A stretch of DNA of 64,000 bases. Source: Shewanella inventionis. GTDB taxonomy: Bacteria; Pseudomonadota; Gammaproteobacteria; Enterobacterales; Shewanellaceae. The notes below the pieces were generated by a model. That model did not search any database and was not told where the DNA came from. It saw only the letters and a program-made list of their open reading frames with translations. The stretch lies in contig NZ_BMII01000002.1 of NCBI RefSeq assembly GCF_014641855.1, forward strand, positions 1 through 64,000. Reading direction: 5' to 3'. Position numbers and translations under genes: made by a program. Every line of letters begins with the position of its first letter. Position 1 is the stretch's first letter. Shown here one piece after another: positions 17,565 to 27,022 of the stretch.

Positions 17565-20249
17565 ATGAAAACCAAGCCGAGTTTTACCGTTAATAAGTTA
17601 AGCCTTGCCATTATCTCTGTGATTTCTGCGGCGACATTATTAACAGCTACCCCCGTATACTCGCAAGAACCTGAACCAGCACGCGATCCTGGTGAAGTGA
17701 TTCCGATTGAGCCAATTGAGGTTATTTCAGTGACCGGGCGCTTACGCAGCTCAGCATCAGAAGCCACTGAAGAACGTCGTGAGCAAATTGCTGTAGCCGA
17801 TATTATGGGCTCAGAACAAATTTCAAGAACCGGTGACGGTGACGCAGCCGCAGCGCTTCGTCGTGTGACAGGTTTAACCTTAAAAGATGGTAAATTTATT
17901 TATGTACGTGGCCTAGGTGAGCGCTATTCAAGCACTTCATTAAACGGAGCCACTGTGCCATCGCCAGATCCAACCCGTAACGTTGTGCCTTTAGATATGT
18001 TTCCTGCATCGATTATTGAATCATTGTCGGTGCAAAAATCAGCGTCAGCCAATGCGCCAGCCGCGTTTGGTGGTGGACATGTGGATATTCGTACTAAATC
18101 CATCCCATCTGATTTCTTTTTTAAAGCCTCTGTAGGCGGGCGCTACAACACTAATGACTCAGATGACAGCTACACCTATAACGGTGGTGGCGATGACTGG
18201 ACAGGCCAAGATGATGGCACCCGCTCTATGCCGACCAACATTAATGACACCATTGGTCAGTATGGTGGTATAAGCCCAATTGATATCGTAAGTGGTTCTA
18301 ATGGCAATGTTAATTATCAATCTGCTCAAGCAATTAACCGCGAATTAGCCCTTGGTTTATATCGCGATATGACAGTGCAAAGCCAAAGCACAGACCCTGC
18401 AATGCGTGGTGATATTGCCATTGGTGACCGTTGGGACATAAGCGACGACATTATTTTTGGTGCATTGTCTGCGGTGTCGTATAAAAAACAAGCCGAAAAC
18501 TACTCCAAGCGTGAAGTTGAATTAGACGGTGACAGCAGCCAGGTTCAAATAGAAAACCAAAAAGACGTTGTGGGTACCGACTCTATTGTTCAAGTGTCTG
18601 GCATGATTAACCTTGGCTTAGAGATTGGCTACAACCATAAAATCGAAACCTTCACTACATACTTGCAAGACACCTCAGACGATGTGTCACTCGGTATTGA
18701 AGAAACCATTGATACGCTAGACGAACCCAATGCGCTGCAAGTTTATAACATCGACTATGAAGAGCGCACATTAATCAGTAATCAGATTAAAGGGCATCAT
18801 TTTATTGAGTTTTTAAACGACTCAGAAGTGAACTGGAAGTTTTCGGATGCACGCTCAGAGCGCTACGCGCCTAATGAATTGTCGTACACTTATAACGTGG
18901 TGTTAGACGATAACAACGAGCTGTTATCGCGTAACCTTAATACCCAAGATGCGCCTAAATATGTATACAGCCGCCTACAAGACGACAGCCAAAATTACGG
19001 TTGGGATTTTACGTATCCCGTTAATTTTGACAGCGCCGTGCTTAAGCTAAGTACAGGTTACGAATACTTTGAACGCACTCGAGAAAGCTATGCGAGTCGT
19101 TTAGGCTTGGACGTTAACTTAAGCCCGACAGACCCTAACGGCAGTATTTTAGCCGGTGATTTTGATGATATTTTCTCAGACAGCAACATCACTAACGACG
19201 TATTAGATTTAGAGCTTAAAGACGCCTCGACCGACACCGAAGATTACATCGCCGCAGAAAAAAATGATGCGGTATTTGTGAGCATGGACATCGACTTTGA
19301 TGATGTTTGGCGCGTTTATGCCGGTGTGCGTTATGAAGATTTTCGCCGCGTCACACTCCCCATTGACCCTGATGGCGAGATTTCAGATGAAGGCGGCCGT
19401 TACGACTTAGCAGATTATGTGATTGCCGAAGACGGTTGGTTCCCATCGTTATCATTAACTTGGAAACAAACCGACACTACACAATGGCGTTTAGGCGCGA
19501 GTAAAACCATAGTGCGTCCAGACTTACGTGAAGTGTCGCCAGTGCGTTTCCAAGACCCTGTGACTGGCTTTGATTTCTTTGGTAATCCAGAGCTAAAAAG
19601 TTCAGACATTCTTAACCTTGATTTACGTTGGGAATACTACTCAGACAGTGGTAATAACTTCAGTGTTGGTGCGTTTTACAAAGATGTGGACGCGCCGATT
19701 GAGCCGATTCAACGTATTTCAGAAGCCGGACGTCAGCTTAAGTTTTATAACGCGCAGTCTGGTTACATTTTTGGCGTTGAAACCGAGTTTTTACAAGAAC
19801 TTGAGTTTTTAGGCAGTGATGGCAGCATTTGGGAAGACTTTTTTGTAGCCGGCAACTTAACCGTTGGCGACTCAGAAATTGATATTGAGCCTAACGGCGA
19901 AATCGACCCAACTAACCAATCGCGCCGTATGACAGGGCACTCGCAATGGGTAGCAAACTTGCAGTTAAGTTACGACTCGCCAGACAGCTACCATAGTGCC
20001 ACATTAGTGTATAACGTATTTGGTGAGCGCATTGCTTACGGTGGACGTGGTGGCCTAGACGATGTGTATGAAAAGCCATTTCATAGCCTGGACTTTACCT
20101 ATACTTTCTTCCCTACTTTGAGCACCTCGATCAAGTTGAAAGCGAAGAATCTTTTAGGTGAAACCACCGAGTACGAACAGCAAAACTACCAAGTGTATGC
20201 CAAAGATCCTGGCACAGAATACACCTTACAGTTTAGCTATGAGTACTAA
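17565..20249 (+). CDS. TonB-dependent outer-membrane receptor
   Basis: An 894-residue TonB-dependent receptor. It has a signal peptide ending near VYSQ, a TonB-box-like IEVISVTG, the plug domain (VADIMGSEQISRTGDGDAAAALRRVTGLTLKDGKFIYVRGLGERYSSTSLNG, read in parts), then a long beta-barrel ending in the aromatic terminal strand LQFSYEY required for barrel assembly. It takes up a substrate that cannot be read from sequence. It lies 84 bases downstream of the tandem-repeat lipoprotein gene with no strong terminator between, so co-transcription and joint phosphate control are likely. Confidence 0.9.
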   Translation: MKTKPSFTVNKLSLAIISVISAATLLTATPVYSQEPEPARDPGEVIPIEPIEVISVTGRLRSSASEATEERREQIAVADIMGSEQISRTGDGDAAAALRRVTGLTLKDGKFIYVRGLGERYSSTSLNGATVPSPDPTRNVVPLDMFPASIIESLSVQKSASANAPAAFGGGHVDIRTKSIPSDFFFKASVGGRYNTNDSDDSYTYNGGGDDWTGQDDGTRSMPTNINDTIGQYGGISPIDIVSGSNGNVNYQSAQAINRELALGLYRDMTVQSQSTDPAMRGDIAIGDRWDISDDIIFGALSAVSYKKQAENYSKREVELDGDSSQVQIENQKDVVGTDSIVQVSGMINLGLEIGYNHKIETFTTYLQDTSDDVSLGIEETIDTLDEPNALQVYNIDYEERTLISNQIKGHHFIEFLNDSEVNWKFSDARSERYAPNELSYTYNVVLDDNNELLSRNLNTQDAPKYVYSRLQDDSQNYGWDFTYPVNFDSAVLKLSTGYEYFERTRESYASRLGLDVNLSPTDPNGSILAGDFDDIFSDSNITNDVLDLELKDASTDTEDYIAAEKNDAVFVSMDIDFDDVWRVYAGVRYEDFRRVTLPIDPDGEISDEGGRYDLADYVIAEDGWFPSLSLTWKQTDTTQWRLGASKTIVRPDLREVSPVRFQDPVTGFDFFGNPELKSSDILNLDLRWEYYSDSGNNFSVGAFYKDVDAPIEPIQRISEAGRQLKFYNAQSGYIFGVETEFLQELEFLGSDGSIWEDFFVAGNLTVGDSEIDIEPNGEIDPTNQSRRMTGHSQWVANLQLSYDSPDSYHSATLVYNVFGERIAYGGRGGLDDVYEKPFHSLDFTYTFFPTLSTSIKLKAKNLLGETTEYEQQNYQVYAKDPGTEYTLQFSYEY

Positions 20250-20329
20250 ATGCATGAATAAGTAAGGTTAAAACGAGTACTGGTTTTTAGTGGTTTTTAC
20301 TCATCATTTCAATCACTGAAAACGTGCAC

Positions 20330-20367
20330 GGCCACTTTCTTCGGAACAAAGAAAGTGGCCTTTTTTG
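20330..20367 (+). terminator. Intrinsic terminator of the receptor gene
   Basis: GGCCACTTTCTT (20330-20341) and AAGAAAGTGGCC (20349-20360) form a 12-bp stem followed by TTTTTTG. Confidence 0.88.
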
Positions 20368-20470
20368 TTTATTCTAATGCCATACAATTAACGATTGCTC
20401 GATACGTTTTAATACATATTTGTTAGAATACCGCTACTTTTGTCAGTCGCAGCCTGAGTCAGTCATTATT

Positions 20471-21430
20471 ATGTTTAACCGCCTTACTGTATTTTTATAT
20501 TTAATCCTAGCCTTATCAACCAGTGCCTGCGCGATGCCAACGGGCATGAGCCAAGCAGGCAACATTACTGCGCCGTCTATTGACGAAGCCAGCGGCCTAG
20601 CGGTATCGCGGATTAATGACAATATATTGTGGGTGCACAACGACAGCGGCGACAGCGCAAGAATTTTTGCTATCGATACTCAGGGGCAGCAGTTAGCCAC
20701 AGTCAATATTCGTGGTGTAAACAATACCGATTGGGAAGACATTGCCTCGTTTGTTTACCAAGGCGAGTCGTACCTATTGATTGCCGATGTGGGTGATAAC
20801 CAGGCGAGGCGATCGCAATATCAGTTACATTTGATCAAAGAGCCCGATTTAAGCTTGCTTAAAGGCCAAAAAAACCTATCGGCCCAACCGGTTTGGAGTA
20901 TGACTTTTACTTACCCAGATGAGGCTCGAGATTGTGAGTCAGTCGCAGTCGATGTCATCAAGGGTAAAATACTGTTACTGACCAAACGTGACACGCCGCC
21001 CGTGTTATACGAGCTGCCGTTAATCGCTCCAGCGCAGCAAAGTGGATCAAATAATTCATCTACTCAAATAATTAAGCAGCAAGCCAAACGGTTAGGCGAG
21101 ATAGCGCCATTGCCGACAGCCGTGCTCGACTATGTCAGCATTTATACCTGGGCAGGATTTGCCGGAACCCCCACCGCAATGGATATCTCGGCAGATGGTT
21201 TATCAGCGGTGATATTAACCTATACCCACGCGTTTTATTTTACTCAAACCACACAAGGTGACTGGTTAAGCTTGTTTTCAACCACACCACAACAGATTGC
21301 ACTGCCCGCACTAAAACAAGCCGAAGCTGTTGGGTTTAGCCAGGATGGCCAGAGTATTTATATTACCTCAGAGAAAATCCCAGCGCCTTTGTATAAAATG
21401 GACTTAAATGGGCCTAGTACGCTGCAGTAG
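20471..21430 (+). CDS. Exported beta-propeller-like protein, unknown
   Basis: About 319 residues with an N-terminal hydrophobic signal (MFNRLTVFLYLILALSTSAC). The Cys after TSA might be lipidated or might precede an AxA-type cleavage site. The mature part has repeated strands such as ASGLAVSRINDNILWVHNDSGD, DWEDIASFVYQGESYLLIADVGDN and DCESVAVDVIKGKILLLTKRD, an arrangement like SdiA-regulated or YncE-type propellers. Function unknown. The ATG at 20471 is preferred over an upstream in-frame start at 20420 because it opens the signal peptide. Confidence 0.7.
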   Translation: MFNRLTVFLYLILALSTSACAMPTGMSQAGNITAPSIDEASGLAVSRINDNILWVHNDSGDSARIFAIDTQGQQLATVNIRGVNNTDWEDIASFVYQGESYLLIADVGDNQARRSQYQLHLIKEPDLSLLKGQKNLSAQPVWSMTFTYPDEARDCESVAVDVIKGKILLLTKRDTPPVLYELPLIAPAQQSGSNNSSTQIIKQQAKRLGEIAPLPTAVLDYVSIYTWAGFAGTPTAMDISADGLSAVILTYTHAFYFTQTTQGDWLSLFSTTPQQIALPALKQAEAVGFSQDGQSIYITSEKIPAPLYKMDLNGPSTLQ

Positions 21431-21550
21431 ATAACGGTATTTGCACAGACCCTAGATACAGTTACAGGCAGGGAATAACTTTAAGCCGCTATTATTGAGT
21501 GCTGAAACTTGGTTTTTTAAGCATTGCAGTGAGATATTTGGCGCCAATCT

Positions 21551-21580
21551 GTCATCCTCGAATGTTGTTATCTGGGATCC
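21551..21580 (-). repeat. Degenerate copy of a dispersed repeat
   Basis: These 30 bases match, at 26 positions, the reverse complement of the GGATCCCCGATAAAAGCACT unit found at 30014, 32710 and 32752. It lies in the 222-bp spacer after the propeller gene, which holds no gene. Confidence 0.5.
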
Positions 21581-21652
21581 GGCTATTTTTAAGAGCTATA
21601 GACGACAGATAAGCTAATGTTAACGAAAATTTAGGCTAAAACGGTCGCCTTA

Positions 21653-22270
21653 TTAATCCTCTGACGATTGAGTTAGCGATTGCTGAGTTGCTTCTTCAAT
21701 AAGCTTTTGCCATTGCGGGTACTCTGCAAAGCTTTGTTGCAAGTCGCCCCAGGGCGTCAGTGCCTCGGCCATTGACGGCGCGGTATTTTGGCTGGTCTGA
21801 TACAAATAATAAAAGGCAGAGGCGCGGTAATTGGCTGCACAATGCACTAGTACTGGTACATCGCCATATTGCTGCATTAGGCTGTAAAACTGCGCTAGGT
21901 TCTCTTGGGTTGGGTTTTGCCAGTCCACACTGATATTGTGATAGTTCATACCCAGTTGCGTAACAATCTGCTGCTCATTGGCTAATACATTTGGGTTGTC
22001 GTTAGGAATGAGGTTTATCACAGTTTTGATACCTGCTTGAGCAAGTTGTGCAAATTGCGGCTCTGTGGGTAAACCCGAGGTCATCACTTGTGGGTTATTA
22101 AATTTAACCGCTTTTATATCACCCAGTTTGCTGGTGTCGATATTTGCCGTACTCTCTGCACCTAACTCCTCCGCACCCAAAACCTCCGCACTGAACACTT
22201 CCACGCTGAAAAATAAACTGCATATGAATATGCTGGTGGACAGTAGGTTAAAACCTTGAGATGTGTTCAT
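21653..22270 (-). CDS. Periplasmic PTP-like phosphatase (DSP/DUF442 type)
   Basis: A 205-residue exported protein with a signal peptide (about residues 1-28) and a protein-tyrosine-phosphatase-like domain. The P-loop HCAANYRAS matches HCxxxxxR with the catalytic Cys and Arg, and DWQNPT may supply the general-acid Asp. The VMTSGLPTEPQFAQLAQAGIKTVINLIP segment is typical of the DUF442/cyclin-dependent-phosphatase-like group. It could dephosphorylate proteins or small molecules in the periplasm. A TAAAGGAAG ribosome site lies just upstream. The window between signal and domain has short AEVLGAEELGAE-type repeats. Confidence 0.78.
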   Translation of the reverse strand: MNTSQGFNLLSTSIFICSLFFSVEVFSAEVLGAEELGAESTANIDTSKLGDIKAVKFNNPQVMTSGLPTEPQFAQLAQAGIKTVINLIPNDNPNVLANEQQIVTQLGMNYHNISVDWQNPTQENLAQFYSLMQQYGDVPVLVHCAANYRASAFYYLYQTSQNTAPSMAEALTPWGDLQQSFAEYPQWQKLIEEATQQSLTQSSED

Positions 22271-22286
22271 GTGGCTTCCTTTACTA

Positions 22287-22994
22287 TTAATTTAATAATT
22301 CTGGGATTTCGTTAATCTTTGCATCCCCTATAGTGGGCGTTCCATCAATAATTTTTCCATCACAGTTGATGTATATTTTCCCATTGCGACGAACTTGGCT
22401 ACATTCCTCGGGAATAATTTGTTTTTCAACAGGAACTTCAATTCTTTTCTCTACCGGCACTTCAACTTTTCTGATGACTTCTTTAATTAGTGGGGCTTCC
22501 ACTGTCCACCTGTAAACTCGAAACAGCAGAAGAGCGAGTAGTGTAATCATCAGCAGTAAAAATAGTACAATTAATATTCGTTTCATCCACTGCCAAATGT
22601 GGGCAGCCCTATCTGTTTTGGACTGTTTTTCGAGTGCCTGATAGCGTTGGTCATAATTGTATTTACTATTCAGCTGAGCAGTTCTTTGCTCATCTTGCAA
22701 TTTCGTTATCTCAAGTTGGATTTCGGCTAATCGTTTACGTTCTTGTTCAACTTTGATCTGTTCTTGGATATCTTCTTTTTCGGCTTTAGGGTCGACTATT
22801 TTGACAGGCTCAGATTTTATTGAGTTGCTTTTAGTAATATCGGACGCATTGTTCTGGATATCCATTTTGATTGGGTGTTTATCTGAAGCGTCAACTTTCG
22901 TAGCTTTGTCATTGGTCTTGTTTTTGCTCTTGTTCGGTTTATTAAGCTTGGCTATCTCATGACGCCTTAAGTAGCTAAGATCTAGGCTGTGCAT
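22287..22994 (-). CDS. Single-helix membrane protein with EVPVE repeats, third gene of ClpP-like operon
   Basis: A 235-residue protein of no recognised family. It has a charged N-terminal half with a coiled coil (about residues 90-125, EQIKVEQERKRLAEIQLEIT), one membrane helix (ILIVLFLLLMITLLALLLF, about residues 155-173), then VIRKVEVPVEKRIEVPVEKQ and a short domain with two Cys (PEECSQVRRNGKIYINCDG). Basic residues before the helix place the N-terminus in the cytoplasm and the repeat outside. ATG at 22994 is chosen for the GAGGAAG ribosome site upstream; it overlaps the preceding gene by 20 bases, implying translational coupling. Confidence 0.7.
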   Translation of the reverse strand: MHSLDLSYLRRHEIAKLNKPNKSKNKTNDKATKVDASDKHPIKMDIQNNASDITKSNSIKSEPVKIVDPKAEKEDIQEQIKVEQERKRLAEIQLEITKLQDEQRTAQLNSKYNYDQRYQALEKQSKTDRAAHIWQWMKRILIVLFLLLMITLLALLLFRVYRWTVEAPLIKEVIRKVEVPVEKRIEVPVEKQIIPEECSQVRRNGKIYINCDGKIIDGTPTIGDAKINEIPELLN

Positions 22995-24651
22995 GCTGGG
23001 CTTCCTCAAAATTGAATACTTCATGCTTATCTTTTGGCTGAGAAACTGTGTCCAACTGATTATCTGCACGTACTGAATTTTGTTGAGTCCTAGCTTCTTG
23101 ATTTAATATTGGTTGCGCCTTAAGTATTGCTTCAAGTTCTTCGCCCGTAATGCCTTCAGGAACTGGGATTATGCGCTCGTGCACCAATATCTGCGGATCA
23201 GGAATAAAGTAGGGCACAGGGACTTCTTTTATTCTATCAATGTAAACTGGGACCTGTTGGTCAACTTTAACTATGCGATCTACTTCAACAGGGACTTCGA
23301 CACGCACCTCAACGGGGATTTCTTTGATTACTTCCACTGTTTTTTCTACAATAACTTCGACTTCAATAATCTTGTCGACTAGTTTTTCAACTTCAACCAG
23401 CACTTCAACAATTTTATCAACTTCCTTTTCGACAATAGTCGGTATCTCAACTATTCGTTCAACTTCTTTGATTCGAGTTTTAGTGCGTCGATTAGCCCAC
23501 ACTCGAAAATAGCGAATTAATCGCATCATTAGTACGCTACGAATATCTTTTTGCTCTTGAAGCACGCAATGTCTTTTAGCATTTTCTCGTTTTTTACGTA
23601 ATAGTCGTGCACGGAGTTGTCGTGTTAAACGAAGGATTAACTTGTTTGTTACCGAAGATTTTTCACTCAGCTGGTTTCTTCGTTTTTCTCTAGCTTTACA
23701 ATTTTCAGGCGAATTTAGAGCGTTATATAGATTTAGTAGAAAATACATTGGGTAGATCAATCCTGAGACGAAATTTATAAAAACACCAAAGGGATCTTTA
23801 GGTTGCCAGCCGAACCAACCTGTGATTTTTAGTACTATATTGGCATAAATATTTTGTTTTTGTTCAAAGGCAATTTGTGTGCCTGCATTTTTATCACGGT
23901 TATATTTTGTCATAGATAAAGATTGATTGATTGTACTCGATAGAATATCTAACTCTTCCTCTTTACGGTTGATACGAGCATCTAGGTTGTTGCGTTGATT
24001 ACTTAAGCTTTGAAGATCTTGACTAATTCGATTTGCTTCGTCTTCATATTTATCTACAGCAGCCTTGCAGTCTGGAACGTCATTACATACAAGTGCTTTA
24101 AGTCGGCGGTCGCTGGCTAGTTGATTGGCGTGGTTAATTTGCTGGTTCTTAAGATCCATGCTTGAGATAATTTCACTGCGTTGCTGGCGTAACTGTTCAA
24201 GCTCTTGCTTAATATCAGCTTGTGCATTGCGACTTTGCTCAACTAGTTGCTCATTATTACGGTTATATTCGTTATCAATTTGTACGTTAGTGAAATCTTT
24301 GGTTGCCAGATTTGATAGATAGCTGTTAATACCACTGAAGCTTAACGCGAAAAAAGCTAATGTAACTGCGCCTAGTGCCCATTTTAAAATTCGACTAGTG
24401 CTAGGCCAATGATAAATAACTTGAGAGCTCCACCATAGCACTGCAAGTTCGGTTACGCCTAGTAGTGCAGCAAATGGGGTTGCTATACCAAACCATTTTT
24501 CATCGGGGAATAAGTTGCCATAGCCTTGTACATTAAAAATGACAATCAATATGCCCATAATTAAGGTGAGAAACATAATTGACAAGCTTTTTACTTGCGG
24601 CAATTCTAAGTTCAATGTACTCCAAACGCGCTTATTCTGAACTGATTCCAT
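22975..24651 (-). CDS. Four-helix membrane protein with coiled coil and Val/Glu/Pro repeat tail
   Basis: 558 residues, not assigned to a family with confidence. Helices lie near residues 24-42, 57-76, 90-108 and 292-312. Between helices 3 and 4 is a long coiled coil (about 120-270) containing CNDVPDC. After helix 4 comes a very basic stretch (KAREKRRNQ, RLLRKKRENAKR), then about 95 residues of alternating Val/Ile and Glu/Lys with prolines (VEIPTIVEKEVDKIVEV, EVRVEVPVEVDRIVKV). The positive-inside rule puts the coiled coil in the periplasm and the tail in the cytoplasm. Its start shares one base with the upstream stop (TAATG). The architecture loosely recalls DUF4407 membrane proteins, unverified. 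Confidence 0.72.
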   Translation of the reverse strand: MESVQNKRVWSTLNLELPQVKSLSIMFLTLIMGILIVIFNVQGYGNLFPDEKWFGIATPFAALLGVTELAVLWWSSQVIYHWPSTSRILKWALGAVTLAFFALSFSGINSYLSNLATKDFTNVQIDNEYNRNNEQLVEQSRNAQADIKQELEQLRQQRSEIISSMDLKNQQINHANQLASDRRLKALVCNDVPDCKAAVDKYEDEANRISQDLQSLSNQRNNLDARINRKEEELDILSSTINQSLSMTKYNRDKNAGTQIAFEQKQNIYANIVLKITGWFGWQPKDPFGVFINFVSGLIYPMYFLLNLYNALNSPENCKAREKRRNQLSEKSSVTNKLILRLTRQLRARLLRKKRENAKRHCVLQEQKDIRSVLMMRLIRYFRVWANRRTKTRIKEVERIVEIPTIVEKEVDKIVEVLVEVEKLVDKIIEVEVIVEKTVEVIKEIPVEVRVEVPVEVDRIVKVDQQVPVYIDRIKEVPVPYFIPDPQILVHERIIPVPEGITGEELEAILKAQPILNQEARTQQNSVRADNQLDTVSQPKDKHEVFNFEEAQHAQPRS

Positions 24652-25781
24652 TAGTAGACCTCAACTTGCATATACTTGCTAATCGTGCCGGAGCGTAGGA
24701 TATACATATCGTCACGACCATACTGTTTCATAAAAATATCATAGAGCGCATGATCCCCTTGGATGTAACTCCAATAAGGCTGATATTCATCATAAACTTG
24801 CTTAATAAATTCAGGGGTGTCTTCTTTAGTCGGAATATAAGGTCGATGGAAACCTATCTCAGCACCTTTCTGAATGCGTTTTTTTACACCAGAAGCAAAA
24901 ATAAAACCACACGAAGAATAACAACGCATATGTTTATCACTGTCGGTAGTCCAGTTATTTTGGCGAATGTAGTTGCCAATCAGTAGTCCCTCTTTCACTA
25001 ACCCGCCAGGACTGTGGAGCATAAGACGCTTTAGCTCAATACCACTTTCTTTATAAAAGTTGATATAACGCAGCATTTTTTCATGAGCACCCGTCAAAAG
25101 TGGCCCTTCACCATAGAGATAGTGACCATTATCATCTTCACCCAGCATAAATATAATCTTATTAGCATGCTGTAAGGGGTGCTTGTATCTATCCGGGGCT
25201 CGTATGTCAGGCATGATTTTTGGCAGCGATGGTGGTTCATGCGGTATATTCGATACTTGCGTCGTTTCAGATGCATCATCGTGTTTTTCTGAGCTTTGGT
25301 GTCGTTTAGTGTTTGGAACTTGTGGTTTAGACTCTGTCGATGGCGTAGACACTGCTTCAGTGGATATTTGTTTGGTATCTTTTGGCATGTACTCTTTTGT
25401 CGTTGGATCAGAAATTGGCAACTCGTATTTTTCTTCTAACGGTTGTCTAATCTTTGTTGCGGGAACCATAAATGGTTTTGTTTGAGTCTCTATTGGTGTT
25501 ATCTCAGCTGGTTTTGACGGTGTTGAGGACTTCCTAACTGTGTTTGTATCATTTTTTAGCTGATATTCAGCCGTCGCATCTTGATGAGATGTAGCCGTTT
25601 TCAATGTACTGGTTAATGGCTTTACGTATTGCTCTTCTGATTGTTGAATTTCAACCGTCATAGACGCTTGCGTAGTGCTACTCTGTTGACTCTTGCTATT
25701 TTGGCAGCCTGTAGATAGGAAGATAATAACTATTAATAAATAACTATTAATAAATGGGGCGTGAGTTGATTTTTTCATCAT
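24651..25781 (-). CDS. ClpP/crotonase-fold (COG3904-like) lipoprotein
   Basis: 376 residues. The signal peptide ends in LSTGC (Cys26), so it is a lipoprotein. Residues 30-200 are low-complexity Ser/Thr/Pro/Lys linker. The C-terminal domain (about 205-376) has LMLHSPGG (253-260), the CYSSCGFIFASG turn (287-298) with Ser290 as candidate nucleophile, and GAEIGFHRPY with His312, the pattern of periplasmic ClpP-like COG3904 proteins. Proteolysis is inferred, not shown. It is the first gene of a three-gene operon coupled to two membrane proteins, which may be partners or substrates. The second ATG (25778) is an equal start candidate. Confidence 0.78.
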   Translation of the reverse strand: MMKKSTHAPFINSYLLIVIIFLSTGCQNSKSQQSSTTQASMTVEIQQSEEQYVKPLTSTLKTATSHQDATAEYQLKNDTNTVRKSSTPSKPAEITPIETQTKPFMVPATKIRQPLEEKYELPISDPTTKEYMPKDTKQISTEAVSTPSTESKPQVPNTKRHQSSEKHDDASETTQVSNIPHEPPSLPKIMPDIRAPDRYKHPLQHANKIIFMLGEDDNGHYLYGEGPLLTGAHEKMLRYINFYKESGIELKRLMLHSPGGLVKEGLLIGNYIRQNNWTTDSDKHMRCYSSCGFIFASGVKKRIQKGAEIGFHRPYIPTKEDTPEFIKQVYDEYQPYWSYIQGDHALYDIFMKQYGRDDMYILRSGTISKYMQVEVY

Positions 25782-26289
25782 TTCTCTGCTTCGCTTTAAC
25801 TCAAATATCTCTTAAAGTAATTTTGGTCAGGGTTAAAAGTGAATGGGTCAGCGTTACCTATTATATAAACTAATTACCCAATCGTTTATTTGGAAGATCA
25901 AGGGGGGAATAAGCGCTGTGCTATAGCTTTGTGTAAATGATAGCGCTGTGGTTATAGATTCATCCCTGATTTGATTCTTTCAGACTAACTCTTTCATAAA
26001 AAAGTCGTCTGAACGCATTCCTTCTTTGCTGAAACAATAACTGGTTTTTACGCTTATATTCAATATCTTTATAGCTATTTTATAACAATTATTTCATTGA
26101 ATAAGTATGGGTTGCCTTAACAGCTTTACAAATGGTGACTTTGTCGTGGAAAATCTGTTTGTTTAGATTTTAGCAGGGGCCTGATTAAGCTAAAACAACA
26201 ATTTATTCTGCCCCTACTTGTAGTGGTCACCTAAACAGAAAAAGGCTAGCTAACATATAAGCACACTCGAATACAGTCTGCAGATAAAA
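25782..26289. other. 508-bp spacer upstream of the ClpP-like operon
   Basis: No gene is seen on either strand. It presumably holds the operon promoter reading leftward. Two near-repeats with AGCGCTGTG occur at about 25913 and 25943. Around 26175-26215 an inverted pair AGGGGC/GCCCCT with nearby CTGTTTG and CTAAACAG could be a remnant of an insertion-sequence end, but this is not firm. Confidence 0.35.
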
Positions 26290-26652
26290 CTAAGTACACC
26301 GAAAATAAATATATGTATATGTTGAAGATAATGTTTGAGCAGTAAAACCTGTACTGGTCTCGTTTATAAAGGTTGTAGGTGTTGTTTCTGAATCGGCCTC
26401 ATCTACGAGCTCATACTTGCCATTGCATAGGTTATACATTTTCTTATATGCATCTTCTCGTCTTGCTTCTCTAACGAATTCAGCACCTTCGTTTAGATAT
26501 CGCATAATACCAATATTATTAGCTTTAGGTGTTTCATTTTGAGGTGCATATTGGCTTTGTTTAGATACTTCACCAGGTTTCCTTAATATATCAGCAGAAG
26601 TGCAGCCTGAGAGGAAGATAATGGTAGCGATCGGTACAATAAAATATTTCAT
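26290..26652 (-). CDS. Small lipoprotein, unknown
   Basis: 120 residues with a signal peptide ending in FLSGC (lipobox), then a polar mature part with EGAEFVREARREDAYKKMYNLCNGKYELV and a beta-like C-terminus ending FRCT. Two cysteines in the mature part may pair. The NLCNGKYELV motif recalls small enterobacterial-type lipoproteins, but no family is recognised. ATG at 26652 is used because AAGGA lies 5 bases before it. It reads in the same direction as the ClpP-like operon, about 500 bp upstream, so it is not clearly in that operon. Confidence 0.65.
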   Translation of the reverse strand: MKYFIVPIATIIFLSGCTSADILRKPGEVSKQSQYAPQNETPKANNIGIMRYLNEGAEFVREARREDAYKKMYNLCNGKYELVDEADSETTPTTFINETSTGFTAQTLSSTYTYIYFRCT

Positions 26653-27022
26653 AAACATCCTTGAAAAAACTATCGTTGTTTTACCTATAAATACTTTTTA
26701 AACTAGTGAATCTATAAATAGTTCACATTATTTTAATTTTATATATTTACTTGATAATTATCAAGAATTAGGTTTTTTTTGGGGCAGGATTTAGTTGGGT
26801 TCTAAACTAAAGTATAACCTAGTCAAAGTCTTCATTTATATTGTATGCGTCCGGCAACTATGCTTGCTTTGTTTTACCAGTCAGGGTAAGAGATTGTTGA
26901 GGTCACAATCAGGGTCTGTTACTTGTTCTAAGTAGTATTCGGTTTAATCGAACGGTTTGACCTTATTCGCTTTTGCCGTTTCTATGATGCTGTACAAAAA
27001 AAGCAAACACCTGGATTCCGGC
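26653..27022. other. Gene-free spacer
   Basis: No gene is visible. It is A+T-rich near 26700-26770, with a TTGATAATTATCAA palindrome at 26751-26764, presumably the promoter region of the small lipoprotein. The right end holds CCTGGATTCCGGC, a fragment of the dispersed repeat family seen at 30010 and 32706. Confidence 0.4.

Noticed and set aside
23113..23512. Plus-strand Ser/Thr-rich frames opposite the repeat tail
   Set aside because: Shadow of the Val/Glu repeat on the other strand; the low-complexity composition explains the open frames.
26170..26255. Insertion-sequence end remnant
   Set aside because: Inverted pairs are short and interrupted; no transposase fragment accompanies them.
22287..26658. 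Prophage interpretation of the ClpP-like operon
   Set aside because: No integrase, capsid, tail or lysis gene is seen nearby, and lipoprotein signals favour a cellular envelope module.
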